A DNA stretch of 64,000 bases from CAVXFL01 sp963761015 (GTDB lineage Bacteria > Pseudomonadota > Alphaproteobacteria > Acetobacterales > Acetobacteraceae), in NCBI GenBank assembly GCA_963761015.1, contig CAVXFL010000016.1, forward strand, positions 495,112-559,111, given 5' to 3'. The notes below the pieces were generated by a model, which ran no database searches, had not been told where the DNA came from, and saw only the letters and a program-made list of their open reading frames with translations. Each line of letters begins with the position of its first letter. Position 1 is the first letter of the stretch. Both the position numbers and the translations under genes were made by a program. Positions 1 through 8,552 of this stretch are shown here, in pieces.

Positions 1-651
1 GTTCGTCTCCGCCAGACCCGAGACGAAGAACACGACAAACATCGGGAACAGCGGAATGCAGTACCAGATGTGCCGCTGCGCCAGGACGATCGCGTTCAGG
101 TTCAGGCTGCCGGCGCACAGCAGCACGGAAACCAGCACGAAGCCGATCGAGACCTCGTAGCTGATCATCTGCGCCGCGCTGCGCAGCGCGCCGAGGAAGG
201 CGTATTTGGAATTGCTCGCCCAGCCCGAGATGATAATGCCGTAGACGCCGAGCGAACTGATCGCGAACAGATAGAGGATGCCGACATTGATGTTGGCGAT
301 CGCCCAGCCGTCGTTCACCGGGATCACCGCCCAGGCGATCATGGCGAGCACGAAAGTGATGACCGGGGCGAGCAGGAACAGAAGACGATTCGCTCCCGTC
401 GGGATGATCGTCTCCTTCATAAACATCTTGATCGCATCGGCGAAGGGCTGGAACAGCCCCAAGGGCCCGACCACGTTCGGCCCCTTGCGCAACTGGATCG
501 CCGCCAGCACCTTGCGCTCCGCCAGGGTCGCGTACGCGACCAGCAGCAGTAGCGGCACCATCAGCACCAGCACCTCCACCACGAACAGGATGAAGGTGCC
601 GAACGGTGTCGCGAAGAAGCCGACGCGCGGAAAGAAGCCCCCGGTCAGCAT
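1..651 (-). CDS. nuoH: NADH-quinone oxidoreductase subunit H, 5' part (cut by window edge)
   Basis: This is the membrane subunit of respiratory complex I that forms part of the quinone-binding channel. Only the first 217 codons are in the window; the 3' end lies to the left. The translation starts MLTGGFFPRV and has several hydrophobic helices, with family segments such as LAERKVLAAIQLRKGPN at about residues 50-66 and GWASNSKYAFLGALRSAAQM near residue 150, which are well conserved in NuoH. The ATG lies three bases past the nuoG stop, so the two are translationally close in the nuo operon. No frameshift is visible in the part seen. Confidence 0.96.
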   Translation of the reverse strand, partial: MLTGGFFPRVGFFATPFGTFILFVVEVLVLMVPLLLLVAYATLAERKVLAAIQLRKGPNVVGPLGLFQPFADAIKMFMKETIIPTGANRLLFLLAPVITFVLAMIAWAVIPVNDGWAIANINVGILYLFAISSLGVYGIIISGWASNSKYAFLGALRSAAQMISYEVSIGFVLVSVLLCAGSLNLNAIVLAQRHIWYCIPLFPMFVVFFVSGLAETN

Positions 652-653
652 CG

Positions 654-2718
654 CTATTCCGCCGCCTGCAAGATCGGCTGCCGCTCGTAATAGATTTCGG
701 TGCAGGCCGTCATGGTCGGGCTCGCGCGGCTGATCGGATCGGTCTGATAGTAGTTCGCCACCGCGGGAACAAAGGGTTCGGACAGAAGCCCGGCCGGATC
801 GCCGGATGGCGGCGTGCGGTCCGTGCAGGCGAGCGGCGGCCGCTCGCCCGTGCGCGCGAACACCGGATTGACCTCGATCAGCCGGCCGCGCACGTCGTCC
901 AGCGAGTTGGTACGGCAACGGATGCCCGATCAGTTCGCTGAAGGCGCGCAGGATTTTCCAGTCCTCGCGCGCTTCGCCGGGCGGATAGAGTGCGAACTCG
1001 GCCTGCTGTACCCGCCCTTCGGTGTTCACGTAGGTGCCGTGTTTCTCGGTGTACGCCGCGCCGGGCAGGATCACGTCGGCGCGCGCCGCGCCGCGGTCGC
1101 CGTGGTGGCCCTGATAAATCACGAACGTGTCCGGCCCGATGCGCGCGGTATCCAGTTCGTCCGCGCCGAGCAGCCACAGCACATCGACGCCGCCGCCCAG
1201 CATGGCTTCAAGGCCGAACCCGCCTGGCCCCGGCAGGAACCCGAGATCGAGCGCACCGACCCGCGCCGCCGCCGTGTGCAGCACGTTGAACCCGTGCCAG
1301 TCCAGGCCGAGCGTCCCGGTGTCGTCGGCCAGCCGCCAGCCCGCGGCGAGCACCGCTGCCCCATCGGGCCGGCGCAGCGCGCCCTGCCCGAGAACGATCA
1401 TCGGCTGCTTGGCATCGCGCAGCACGCCGGCGGTTTCATGGGTGCCCGCGAGCAAATCCGCCAGAACGGCGGGCGTGTCGCCGAGCCATTGCACGCCGTA
1501 GCCGAGATCGGCTTCGGGGCCGATCGCCGCGATGGGGAATTTTCCGGCGACCCAGCGTTTGCGGATGCGCGCGTTCAACACCGGCGCCTCGCGCCGCGGA
1601 TTGCTGCCGACAATCAACAGCGCGTCGGCGTTCTCGATGCCCGGAATCGTCGTGTTGAACACGTAGAAGTCGCGCCGCGAGCCGTCCAGCATCGCGCCGT
1701 CCTGGCGGCAATCGAGGTTGGCCGAACCCAGCGCGGCCATGAGATCCTTGAGCGCCACGATGCTCTCGGCATCGCAGAGATCGCCCGCGACGGCGCCGAT
1801 GCGCTCGCCCGGAAGGTGCCGCAGCCGATCGACGATGGCCGTGAACGCCTCCGCCCAGGTCGCCGGCGCCAGGTTGCCGTCGCGCCGAATCCACGGCCGG
1901 TCGAGCCGGCGCCGCTTCAGCCCGTCGATCGCGAAGCGCGACTTGTCGGCCAGCCACTCCTCGTTCACGTCCTCGTTCAGGCGCGGCAGGATGCGCAGCA
2001 CTTCCGGCCCGCGCGCATCGACGCGGATATTGGTGCCGACCGCGTCCAGCACGTCGATGCTGTCGGTCTTCGACAACTCCCACGAGCGCGCGACGAAGGC
2101 GTACGGCTTGGAGGTGAGCGCGCCCACCGGGCAAATGTCGATGATGTTGCCGGACAGCTCCGAGGTCAGCGCGCGCTCAATATAGGTGGTGATCTCCATG
2201 TCCTCGCTGCGCCCGGTGGCGCCGAGTTCCGGCACGCCCGCGACCTCGTGCAGGAAGCGGACGCAGCGCGTGCACTGGATGCAGCGCGTCATCACCGTCT
2301 TGACCAGCGGGCCGAGATATTTGTCGTCCACCGCGCGCTTGCGCTCGTGATAGCGGGAGCGATCCATGCCGTACGCCATGGACTGATCCTGCAAATCGCA
2401 CTCGCCGCCCTGATCGCAGATCGGGCAATCCAGCGGATGATTGATGAGCAGGAATTCCATCACGCCGCGGCGCGCGTTGCGCACCATCGGGCTGTCGGTC
2501 TTCACCACCATGCCGTCGGCGACCGGAAACGCGCAGGACGCGACCGGCTTCGGCGACTTCTCCACCTCGACCAGACACATGCGGCAGTTGCCGGCGACGG
2601 ACAGCCGGTCGTGGTAGCAGAAGCGCGGGATTTCCTTGCCCGCGGCCTCGCACGCCTGCAGCACGCTCGATCCGTTCGGCACCTCGATCTCGATGCCGTC
2701 GATAGTGACCTTGGCCAT
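654..2718 (-). CDS. nuoG: NADH-quinone oxidoreductase subunit G (apparent frameshift near 910)
   Basis: This is the large iron-sulfur subunit of the complex I peripheral arm, carrying electrons from NuoF/E inward. The N-terminus has the [2Fe-2S] cysteines C34, C45, C48 and C62, followed by the CPICDQGGECDLQDQ block and the CIQCTRCVRF cluster motif, then a molybdopterin-oxidoreductase-like domain. The frame breaks after IGHPLPY: removing one G of the GG at 909-910 restores NSLDDVRGRLIEVNP and continues to the stop at 654. The total of 2,065 bases is three times 688 plus one, as expected for one inserted base; corrected length is 687 residues. It sits between nuoF and nuoH in the operon. The break is probably a sequence error. 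Confidence 0.93.
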
Positions 2719-2721
2719 CGT

Positions 2722-4026
2722 TTATTCCGCCGCCAGCGGCATCGGGCGCGGCACGCTGGCGGATTTGTACTGCGCGATCCGTTCCTCCATCAGCGGCCGG
2801 AAATGCCGGATCAAGCCCTGCACCGGCCAGGCCGCCGCGTCGCCGAGCGCGCAGATCGTGTGGCCCTCGATCTGCCGCGTCACCTGATCGAGCATGTCGA
2901 TCTCCTCGGGTTCGGCGCGCCCTTGGACCATGCGATACATCACGCGCATCAGCCAGCCGCAACCCTCGCGGCACGGCGTGCATTGGCCGCAGCTTTCGTG
3001 CTTGTAGAACTGCGACAGCCGCGCGATCGCGCGGATCAAATCGGTGGACTTGTCCATCACGATCACCGCCGCGGTGCCGAGCCCGCTCTTCACCTCGCGC
3101 AGACTGTCGAAATCCATCAGCACGGTGTCGCAAATGGATCGCGGAAGCAGCGGAACACTGGCGCCACCCGGAATCACCGCCAGCAGATTGTCCCAGCCGC
3201 CGCGCACGCCGCCGGCATAACGCTCGATCAGCTCGCGCATCGGAATGCCGAGTTCTTCCTCGACGTTGCACGGCTGGTTCACGTGCCCGGAAATGCAGTA
3301 GATTTTCGTGCCCGAATTCTTCGGCCGACCGAGCGCGGAAAACCAGGCCGCCCCGCGCCGCATGATGGTCGGCGCGACCGCGATGCTCTCGACGTTGTTG
3401 ACCGTGGTCGGCGCGCCATAGAGGCCGACGGCGGCGGGAAACGGCGGCTTCAGCCGGGGCAGGCCCTTCTTGCCCTCCAGGCTTTCCAACAGCCCGGTTT
3501 CCTCGCCGCAGATATAGGCGCCGGCACCGCGATGCACGTAGATGTCGAGATTCCAGCCCGAGCCGCAGGCATTGTTGCCGATCAGTCCGGCCGCGTACGC
3601 CTGGTCGATCGCCCCCTGAAGGCGGAGGAGTTCGTTGTAGAATTCGCCGCGCACGTAGATGTAGCAGGCGTTTGCGCCCATGGCGAACGAGGCGATCAGG
3701 CAGCCTTCGACCAGCTTGTGCGGGTCGTTGCGCAGGATGTCGCGGTCCTTGCAGGTGCCGGGCTCGCTCTCGTCGGCGTTCACCACCAGGTAGTGCGGCC
3801 GCCCGTCCGACTGCTTGGGCATGAAGGACCATTTCATACCCGTGGGGAATCCGGCGCCGCCGCGGCCGCGCAGGCCGGAGGCCTTGATCTCCTCGATGAT
3901 CGCATCGCGCCCGCGCGCGAGGATCGAGGCGGTGCCGTCCCAGTCGCCGCGCTTGCGCGCGCCCTCCAGCCCCCAGTCGTGCAGGCCGTAGAGATTGGTG
4001 AAGATGCGGTCGCTGTCGCTCAGCAT
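2722..4026 (-). CDS. nuoF: NADH-quinone oxidoreductase subunit F
   Basis: NuoF is the 51-kDa-type subunit that binds FMN and NADH and carries cluster N3, the entry point of electrons into complex I. At 434 residues it has family length. The glycine-rich nucleotide loop GLRGRGGAGFPTG is at 51-63, YICGEETGLLESLEG at 171-185, and the [4Fe-4S] ligands are C346, C349, C352 (ESCGQCTPCREGCGW) and C392. Its ATG begins four bases after the nuoE stop, and its stop is three bases before nuoG. Confidence 0.98.
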   Translation of the reverse strand: MLSDSDRIFTNLYGLHDWGLEGARKRGDWDGTASILARGRDAIIEEIKASGLRGRGGAGFPTGMKWSFMPKQSDGRPHYLVVNADESEPGTCKDRDILRNDPHKLVEGCLIASFAMGANACYIYVRGEFYNELLRLQGAIDQAYAAGLIGNNACGSGWNLDIYVHRGAGAYICGEETGLLESLEGKKGLPRLKPPFPAAVGLYGAPTTVNNVESIAVAPTIMRRGAAWFSALGRPKNSGTKIYCISGHVNQPCNVEEELGIPMRELIERYAGGVRGGWDNLLAVIPGGASVPLLPRSICDTVLMDFDSLREVKSGLGTAAVIVMDKSTDLIRAIARLSQFYKHESCGQCTPCREGCGWLMRVMYRMVQGRAEPEEIDMLDQVTRQIEGHTICALGDAAAWPVQGLIRHFRPLMEERIAQYKSASVPRPMPLAAE

Positions 4027-4030
4027 CGTC

Positions 4031-4732
4031 TCAGTCGCCCGCCTGTGTCTTGGTGTTTTCCGGGCCGGCCTCGGTCAGCGTGTTCGGGCCGCCGATCGGG
4101 GCCGAGCCGCGCCGGCCGAGCGCCGATCCGCAAGGCGGCTGCTCGCCGGCCTGCAGCGCCAGCAGCAGTTTCTCCGCGCTGGCGGCGTCCAAATCCTCGT
4201 AGAAATCGTCGTTCACTTGCAGGATCGGCGCGTTCACGCAGGCGCCGAGGCATTCCACCTCGGTCATCGTGAACAAGCCGTCCGCGCTGGTCTCGCGCCA
4301 GCCCTCGATGCCGGTGACACGGCGGCATGTCGCAACGATCTCGTCCGATCCGCGCAGCCAGCAGGGCGTCGTGGTGCAGATCTGCAAATGCCAGCGGCCG
4401 ACCGGGCGCAGGTTGAACATCGTGTAGAACGTGGCGACCTCGTAGACACGGATCGGCGCCATATCCAGCCGTCGCGCCACCTCGTCCATCGCCGCGCTGG
4501 GTACCCAGGCGCTGCCGGTCTGCCGCCGCATTTGCCGTTGCGCCTGCCACAGCAGCGGCAACACCGCGCTGGCTTTTTTCGCCGGCGGATATTTCGCGAT
4601 GGCGCGCGCGATCTCGGCCTCGCTCTCGGCGTCGAACGCGAAACTCTCCGGTTGGTAATCCTCGCGCCCGCGCTGCGCTGTCGAACCGGCATCGACCGCG
4701 ACGAAGCGGCCGGGAATTACTCTTTCCACCAT
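4031..4732 (-). CDS. nuoE: NADH-quinone oxidoreductase subunit E
   Basis: NuoE is the 24-kDa-type thioredoxin-fold subunit that holds cluster N1a beside NuoF. The four ligands are visible as C119, C124 (CTTTPC) and C161, C165 (CLGAC). The core from EVATFYTMFNLRPVG onward is strongly conserved. The protein is 233 residues, with a Gly/Pro-rich C-terminal tail and about 25 residues before the usual PESFAF start region. The ATG chosen lies three bases after the nuoD stop; a shorter in-frame start is not obvious. Confidence 0.96.
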   Translation of the reverse strand: MVERVIPGRFVAVDAGSTAQRGREDYQPESFAFDAESEAEIARAIAKYPPAKKASAVLPLLWQAQRQMRRQTGSAWVPSAAMDEVARRLDMAPIRVYEVATFYTMFNLRPVGRWHLQICTTTPCWLRGSDEIVATCRRVTGIEGWRETSADGLFTMTEVECLGACVNAPILQVNDDFYEDLDAASAEKLLLALQAGEQPPCGSALGRRGSAPIGGPNTLTEAGPENTKTQAGD

Positions 4733-4735
4733 CGC

Positions 4736-5968
4736 TTAACGGTCCACCTCGCCGAACACGAGGTCGAGCGAGCCGATGATGGCGACAGCGTCCGCCAGCA
4801 TGTGCCGCCGCGCCATGTGATCGAGCGCCTGGAGAAAGGCGAATCCGGTCGGGCGGATCTTGCAACGGTACGGCCGGTTGGACCCATCGGCCACCAGATA
4901 GACGCCGAACTCGCCCTTCGGGCTTTCGACCACCGTGTAGGTGGCGCCGGCCGGCACGTGGTAGCCTTCGGTGAACAGCTTGAAGTGGTGGATCAGCGCC
5001 TCCATCGAGCGCTTCATCTCGGCCCGGCGCGGCGGCGAGAATTTCGCGTCCTGCACCTTCACCGGCCCCGGCCGCATCCGCGCCAGGCACTGTTTCACGA
5101 TCTGCACGCTTTGCCGCATCTCCTCCATGCGTACCAGATAGCGGTCGTAACAATCGCCGTGGCGCCCGACCGGCACGTCGAACTCCACCTGGTCGTACTT
5201 GTCGTAAGGCTGCGAGCGGCGCAGATCCCACGGCACGCCGCTGGCCCGGAGATTGGGGCCAGCGAAGCCCCAGCCGAGCGCGTCCTCGGCCGACATCACG
5301 CCGATATCGACGGTGCGCTGCTTCCAGATGCGGTTGCCGGTCAGCAGGTCCTGCAAATCGTCGATGAATTTCGGAAAGCTCTCAGCCCACGCGGCGATGT
5401 CGTCTTCCATGCCGGCCGGCAGGTCGCGCGCCACGCCGCCGGGACGGAAATAGTTGGCGTGCAGTCGCGCCCCCGACGCCGCCTCGTAAAATTCCAGCAG
5501 CCTCTCGCGTTCCTCGAAGCCCCAGAGCGGCGGCGTGATCGCGCCCACGTCAAGCGCGTAGGTGGTCACGTTCAGCAGGTGGTTGAGCACCCGCGTGATC
5601 TCGGCGAACAGCACGCGAATCCACTGCGCGCGTTCCGGCACCTCGATCGCCAGCAGCTTTTCGGTGGCCAGCGCGAAAGCGTGCTCCTCGCACATCGGCG
5701 AGACGTAATCGAGGCGGTCGAAATACGGCACCGCCTGCATGTACGTCTTGTATTCGATCAGCTTCTCGGTGCCGCGATGCAGGAAGCCGATATGCGGGTC
5801 GGCCCGCTCCACCACCTCGCCGTCCATCTCCAGCACGAGCCGCAGCACGCCGTGCGCGGCCGGGTGCTGCGGGCCGAAATTGATCGCATGGTTGTTGACC
5901 TCGATCACCTTTTCGGTGGTCGCCCGATGACCGAGTCCGGTTTCGGCCGGAATGGCGGCGTCGCTCAT
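4736..5968 (-). CDS. nuoD: NADH-quinone oxidoreductase subunit D
   Basis: NuoD is the 49-kDa-type subunit that forms the quinone-reduction site with NuoB. The 410-residue protein starts MSDAAIPAETG and shows the family signature NFGPQHPAAHGVLRLVLEMD at about 31-50, HIGFLHRGTEKLIE, and an intact C-terminus ending SLDLVFGEVDR. The ATG overlaps the nuoC stop (ATGA), which sets the start; a longer open frame upstream is the shadow of nuoC. Confidence 0.98.
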   Translation of the reverse strand: MSDAAIPAETGLGHRATTEKVIEVNNHAINFGPQHPAAHGVLRLVLEMDGEVVERADPHIGFLHRGTEKLIEYKTYMQAVPYFDRLDYVSPMCEEHAFALATEKLLAIEVPERAQWIRVLFAEITRVLNHLLNVTTYALDVGAITPPLWGFEERERLLEFYEAASGARLHANYFRPGGVARDLPAGMEDDIAAWAESFPKFIDDLQDLLTGNRIWKQRTVDIGVMSAEDALGWGFAGPNLRASGVPWDLRRSQPYDKYDQVEFDVPVGRHGDCYDRYLVRMEEMRQSVQIVKQCLARMRPGPVKVQDAKFSPPRRAEMKRSMEALIHHFKLFTEGYHVPAGATYTVVESPKGEFGVYLVADGSNRPYRCKIRPTGFAFLQALDHMARRHMLADAVAIIGSLDLVFGEVDR

Positions 5969-6636
5969 TTGCGCTCCCCCGGGTGCTCTCCGGAGCGCTC
6001 TTCCGCGCGCTCCTCGGCGAGGCGCGCCACGTGCGCCTTCTCGTCGCCGGGCAGAGTGACCATGGCTTCCCAGGGCGAGGTGAAGTCGAAGTTGCGGAAA
6101 TCCTGCACGAGCTTTACCGGCTCGTAGACGACCTGCTTGCGCTCCTCGTCGTAGCGCAGCTCGACATAGCCGGTGAGCGGGAAATCCTTGCGCATCGGAT
6201 GCCCGTCGAAGCCGTAATCGGTCAGGATGCGCCGCAGATCGGGCTGGCCGGAGAACACGATGCCGAACAGATCCCAGGCCTCGCGCTCCCACCAGGTCGC
6301 CGCCGGCCAGAGCGTGTGCACCGACGGCACCGGCTTGTCGGCATCGGTATGAACGATCACGCGCAGGCGGTGATTCAGCGACACGGAAAGCAGATTGTAC
6401 ACCACGTCGAAGCGCTCGGCGCGATCGGGCCAGTCGACGCCGCAGATATCCATCACCTGCTCGAAGGCGAAGCGCGGATCGTCGCGCAGGGTTTGCATCA
6501 CCGGAATTACCAGCTCGCGCTCGGCCACCGCGACCACTTCGCCGAGCTCCACGCGCGCGGCGATGACGCCGGCAACACTCGCCACCTCGCGCGCCAGCGC
6601 CTCGTGCAAGGCGAACTCGGCGCCGGTTTCAGCCAC
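5965..6636 (-). CDS. nuoC: NADH-quinone oxidoreductase subunit C
   Basis: NuoC is the 30-kDa-type hydrophilic subunit of the complex I connecting module. The signature WEREAWDLFGIVFSGQPDLR lies at about 116-135, followed by GHPMRKDFPLTGYVELRYD. The protein is 223 residues, not fused to NuoD. The start overlaps the end of nuoB by eight bases and the stop overlaps the nuoD ATG, so the three are translationally coupled. Confidence 0.97.
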   Translation of the reverse strand: MAETGAEFALHEALAREVASVAGVIAARVELGEVVAVAERELVIPVMQTLRDDPRFAFEQVMDICGVDWPDRAERFDVVYNLLSVSLNHRLRVIVHTDADKPVPSVHTLWPAATWWEREAWDLFGIVFSGQPDLRRILTDYGFDGHPMRKDFPLTGYVELRYDEERKQVVYEPVKLVQDFRNFDFTSPWEAMVTLPGDEKAHVARLAEERAEERSGEHPGERK

Positions 6637-7198
6637 GGAGGATCGTCCCGGTACGGCGAATTTTCTTCTGCAACTGCAGAATGCCGTAGACCAGCGCCTC
6701 CGCCGTGGGCGGGCAGCCCGGCACGTAGACGTCCACCGGCACGATCCGGTCGCAGCCGCGCACGATGGAATAGGAGTAGTGATAGTAGCCGCCGCCGTTG
6801 GCGCAGCTGCCCATGCTGATGACCCAGCGCGGCTCCGGCATCTGATCGTACACCTTGCGCAGCGCGGGCGCCATCTTGTTGCAGAGCGTGCCGGCGACGA
6901 TCATCACGTCGCTCTGGCGCGGGCTGGCGCGCGGGATGGTGCCGAAGCGGTCGAGATCGTAGCGCGGCATGTAGGCGTGGATCATCTCCACCGCGCAGCA
7001 CGCCAGGCCGAAGGTCATCGGCCACAAACTGCCGGTGCGGGCCCAGTTCACCAGCCGATCGAGCTTCGCGACGACGAAGCCCTTGTCGGCGACCTCGCCG
7101 GTGATGCCCTTGATGACAGCTTCCTGCTCCGGTCCCGGCTGCAGGGCCTCGCGGTTCCAGGCGACCGCGGCCGGCTCCGCTACGCTGCTTGCACTCAT
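6629..7198 (-). CDS. nuoB: NADH-quinone oxidoreductase subunit B
   Basis: NuoB carries cluster N2, the last iron-sulfur centre before quinone. The ligands are visible: the adjacent pair C67-C68 (GLACCAVEM), C132 (GSCANGGGYY) and C162 (VPGCPPTAEAL). It is 189 residues and includes the ASPRQSDVMIVAGT segment. A 54-base gap separates it from nuoA; its 3' end overlaps nuoC. Confidence 0.98.
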   Translation of the reverse strand: MSASSVAEPAAVAWNREALQPGPEQEAVIKGITGEVADKGFVVAKLDRLVNWARTGSLWPMTFGLACCAVEMIHAYMPRYDLDRFGTIPRASPRQSDVMIVAGTLCNKMAPALRKVYDQMPEPRWVISMGSCANGGGYYHYSYSIVRGCDRIVPVDVYVPGCPPTAEALVYGILQLQKKIRRTGTILRG

Positions 7199-7252
7199 TC
7201 TCGCATCTCGACTCTGGAGGTCACGTTTCGCTCTTCGGGCGGATGTTCGGCG

Positions 7253-7631
7253 CTATTCCCAATCCAGCGCGCCCATGCGCCATTCATAGATGAATCCGAT
7301 GGTGAGAACTGCAAGGAAGCCGATCATCGACAGCAAGCCGAACAGTCCGATATGCGCCAAGGTGATGGCCCAGGGAAACAGGAACGCCACCTCGATGTCG
7401 AAAATGATGAACAGGATCGCGACCAGGTAATAGCGCACGTCGAAGCGGCGGCGCGCGTCGTCGAACGGCTCGAACCCGCATTCGTAGGCCGAGAGTTTTT
7501 CGGGATAGGGCTGTTGCCGCGCCGCCAGCATCGACCCGGCGACCATGGCGAGTGCTATTCCGCCGGCGATCAGGCCGAACACCACGATCGGCAGCCAATT
7601 GAGAAGGTACCTGCAATAAGCCCGGCTGCAC
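7253..7631 (-). CDS. nuoA: NADH-quinone oxidoreductase subunit A (apparent frameshift near 7610)
   Basis: NuoA is a small three-helix membrane subunit of complex I and the first gene of the operon. The start is taken as GTG at 7631 because a perfect AAGGAGG lies five bases upstream. That frame reads MQPGLLQ; removing one base of the CC at 7610-7611 (plus strand) joins it to YLLNWLPIVVFGLIAGG and the conserved KLSAYECGFEPFDDAR. The span of 379 bases equals three times 126 plus one. Corrected length is 125 residues, normal for NuoA. Without the correction the downstream frame has no start with a ribosome-binding site. Confidence 0.9.
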
Positions 7632-7719
7632 CGGTACCTCCTTCGGTCCCGGACGAGCCCAAGCCGGACTCGCCCTGCCCTTGTTGCACCGCAGCGAGCC
7701 TTGCTTAGCCCCAAACCCC

Positions 7720-7744
7720 GCGCCGCGCCATAGCGGCGCGGCGC
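7720..7744 (-). terminator. GC-rich hairpin after tRNA-Asp
   Basis: A perfect 10-bp stem (7720-7729 with 7735-7744) with a five-base loop lies between the tRNA-Asp 3' end and nuoA. Only a short T run follows in the minus direction, so it may end the tRNA transcript or act as a partial terminator before the nuo operon. Confidence 0.45.
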
Positions 7745-7791
7745 TCGAACGCGACGGCTGCTAGTGGCCGCGGGTCAGCGAGGAACGCTGC

Positions 7792-7868
<77 letters not shown>

Positions 7869-7970
7869 GCGGCAGGGCGCAGGCTGTAGGGCCATGCGCC
7901 GCAAGCGTCAAGGCGATGCCCCGACGCGCAGCAGCTAGTTGGGCCGGGCGCGCGGCGCCTTGCAGGGGAA

Positions 7971-8042
7971 TGGGCGGTGACGGGCTCGAACCGCCGACCC
8001 TCTCGGTGTAAACGAGATGCTCTACCGCTGAGCTAACCGCCC
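7971..8042 (-). tRNA. tRNA-Val(TAC)
   Basis: The cloverleaf on the minus strand has a perfect 7-bp acceptor GGGCGGT/ACCGCCC, anticodon stem TCTCG/CGAGA with loop TTTACAC (anticodon TAC) and T-arm loop TTCGAGC. The discriminator is A and the CCA end is not encoded. It lies between hup and tRNA-Asp. Confidence 0.97.
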
Positions 8043-8074
8043 CTGCCCGTCCGTTTCGCCTGCCATCGTCGTGC

Positions 8075-8097
8075 CCGGACTCGATCCGGCCATGACG
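8075..8097. repeat. Short dispersed palindromic element, copy 1
   Basis: CCGGACTCGATCCGG followed by CCATGACG closely matches a second copy at 23133-23155 (CCGGGTCAAGTCCGG then CAATGACG). Both are in non-coding DNA. This kind of short palindrome plus ATGACG tail is a familiar dispersed intergenic element in proteobacteria; function unknown. Confidence 0.55.
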
Positions 8098-8135
8098 AAG
8101 GGGGGACCGCGATGTCCAGTCGGCCGGAAACCGCT

Positions 8136-8408
8136 CTAATTCACCGCGTCCTTGAGCCCCTTGCCAGGCTTGAAGCGAACCGAGGTGGAGGCCGGGATCG
8201 GCATTTCCTCGCCGGTGCGCGGATTGCGTCCGGTGGACGCCTTGCGCTCCGCGGTGGCGAAGGTGCCGAAGCCGACCAGCCGGACCTCCTCCTTGTCTTT
8301 CAGTGCCTTCTCGATGGCCGCGAACACGGCGTCGACGACCTCGGTCGCCTTGGCTCTTGGGAGCTGCGTCTGATCCGCAACCACCGCGACAAGATCCAGT
8401 TTGTTCAC
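8136..8408 (-). CDS. hup: HU family DNA-binding protein
   Basis: HU is a small dimeric nucleoid protein that bends DNA without sequence specificity. The 90-residue product starts MNKLDLVAVVADQTQL and contains the DNA-arm signature VGFGTFATAERKASTGRNPR and the end FKPGKGLKDAVN. The GTG at 8408 was chosen because GAGGGGGAG lies just upstream and gives the family N-terminus; the longer open frame adds 21 non-family residues. It follows lon, the usual lon-hup order. Confidence 0.96.
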   Translation of the reverse strand: MNKLDLVAVVADQTQLPRAKATEVVDAVFAAIEKALKDKEEVRLVGFGTFATAERKASTGRNPRTGEEMPIPASTSVRFKPGKGLKDAVN

Positions 8409-8524
8409 AAGCTCCCCCTCGAAAATGCCCACGTCCACCGCCGCGGCGAACGGCCGTGCCGGCAGCAACATCGCCGAAGCTAGATGGGGAGTTTCCGGCC
8501 CGTCAACGAAGGGCCAAAAGAAAA

Positions 8525-8546
8525 CTGGAGGGCCGAGGCCCTCCAG
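8525..8546 (-). terminator. Rho-independent terminator of lon
   Basis: A perfect 10-bp stem CTGGAGGGCC/GGCCCTCCAG with a two-base loop starts seven bases beyond the lon stop. In the minus direction it is followed by TTTTCTTTTGG, a good intrinsic terminator. The stem can be extended by two A-T pairs on each side. Confidence 0.85.
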
Positions 8547-8552
8547 TTCGGT

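Noticed and set aside
814..4272. A very long plus-strand open frame (over 1,100 codons) opposite nuoE-G
   Set aside because: It is an antisense shadow of high-GC coding DNA: Arg/Ala/His/Asp-rich, no domain, no RBS, and it covers conserved nuo genes fully.
7600..7615. GGTACC in nuoA and GAATTC in clpX at the frameshift sites, as possible cloning scars
   Set aside because: Other breaks have no restriction site, and the sites arise by chance from one extra base next to existing sequence.
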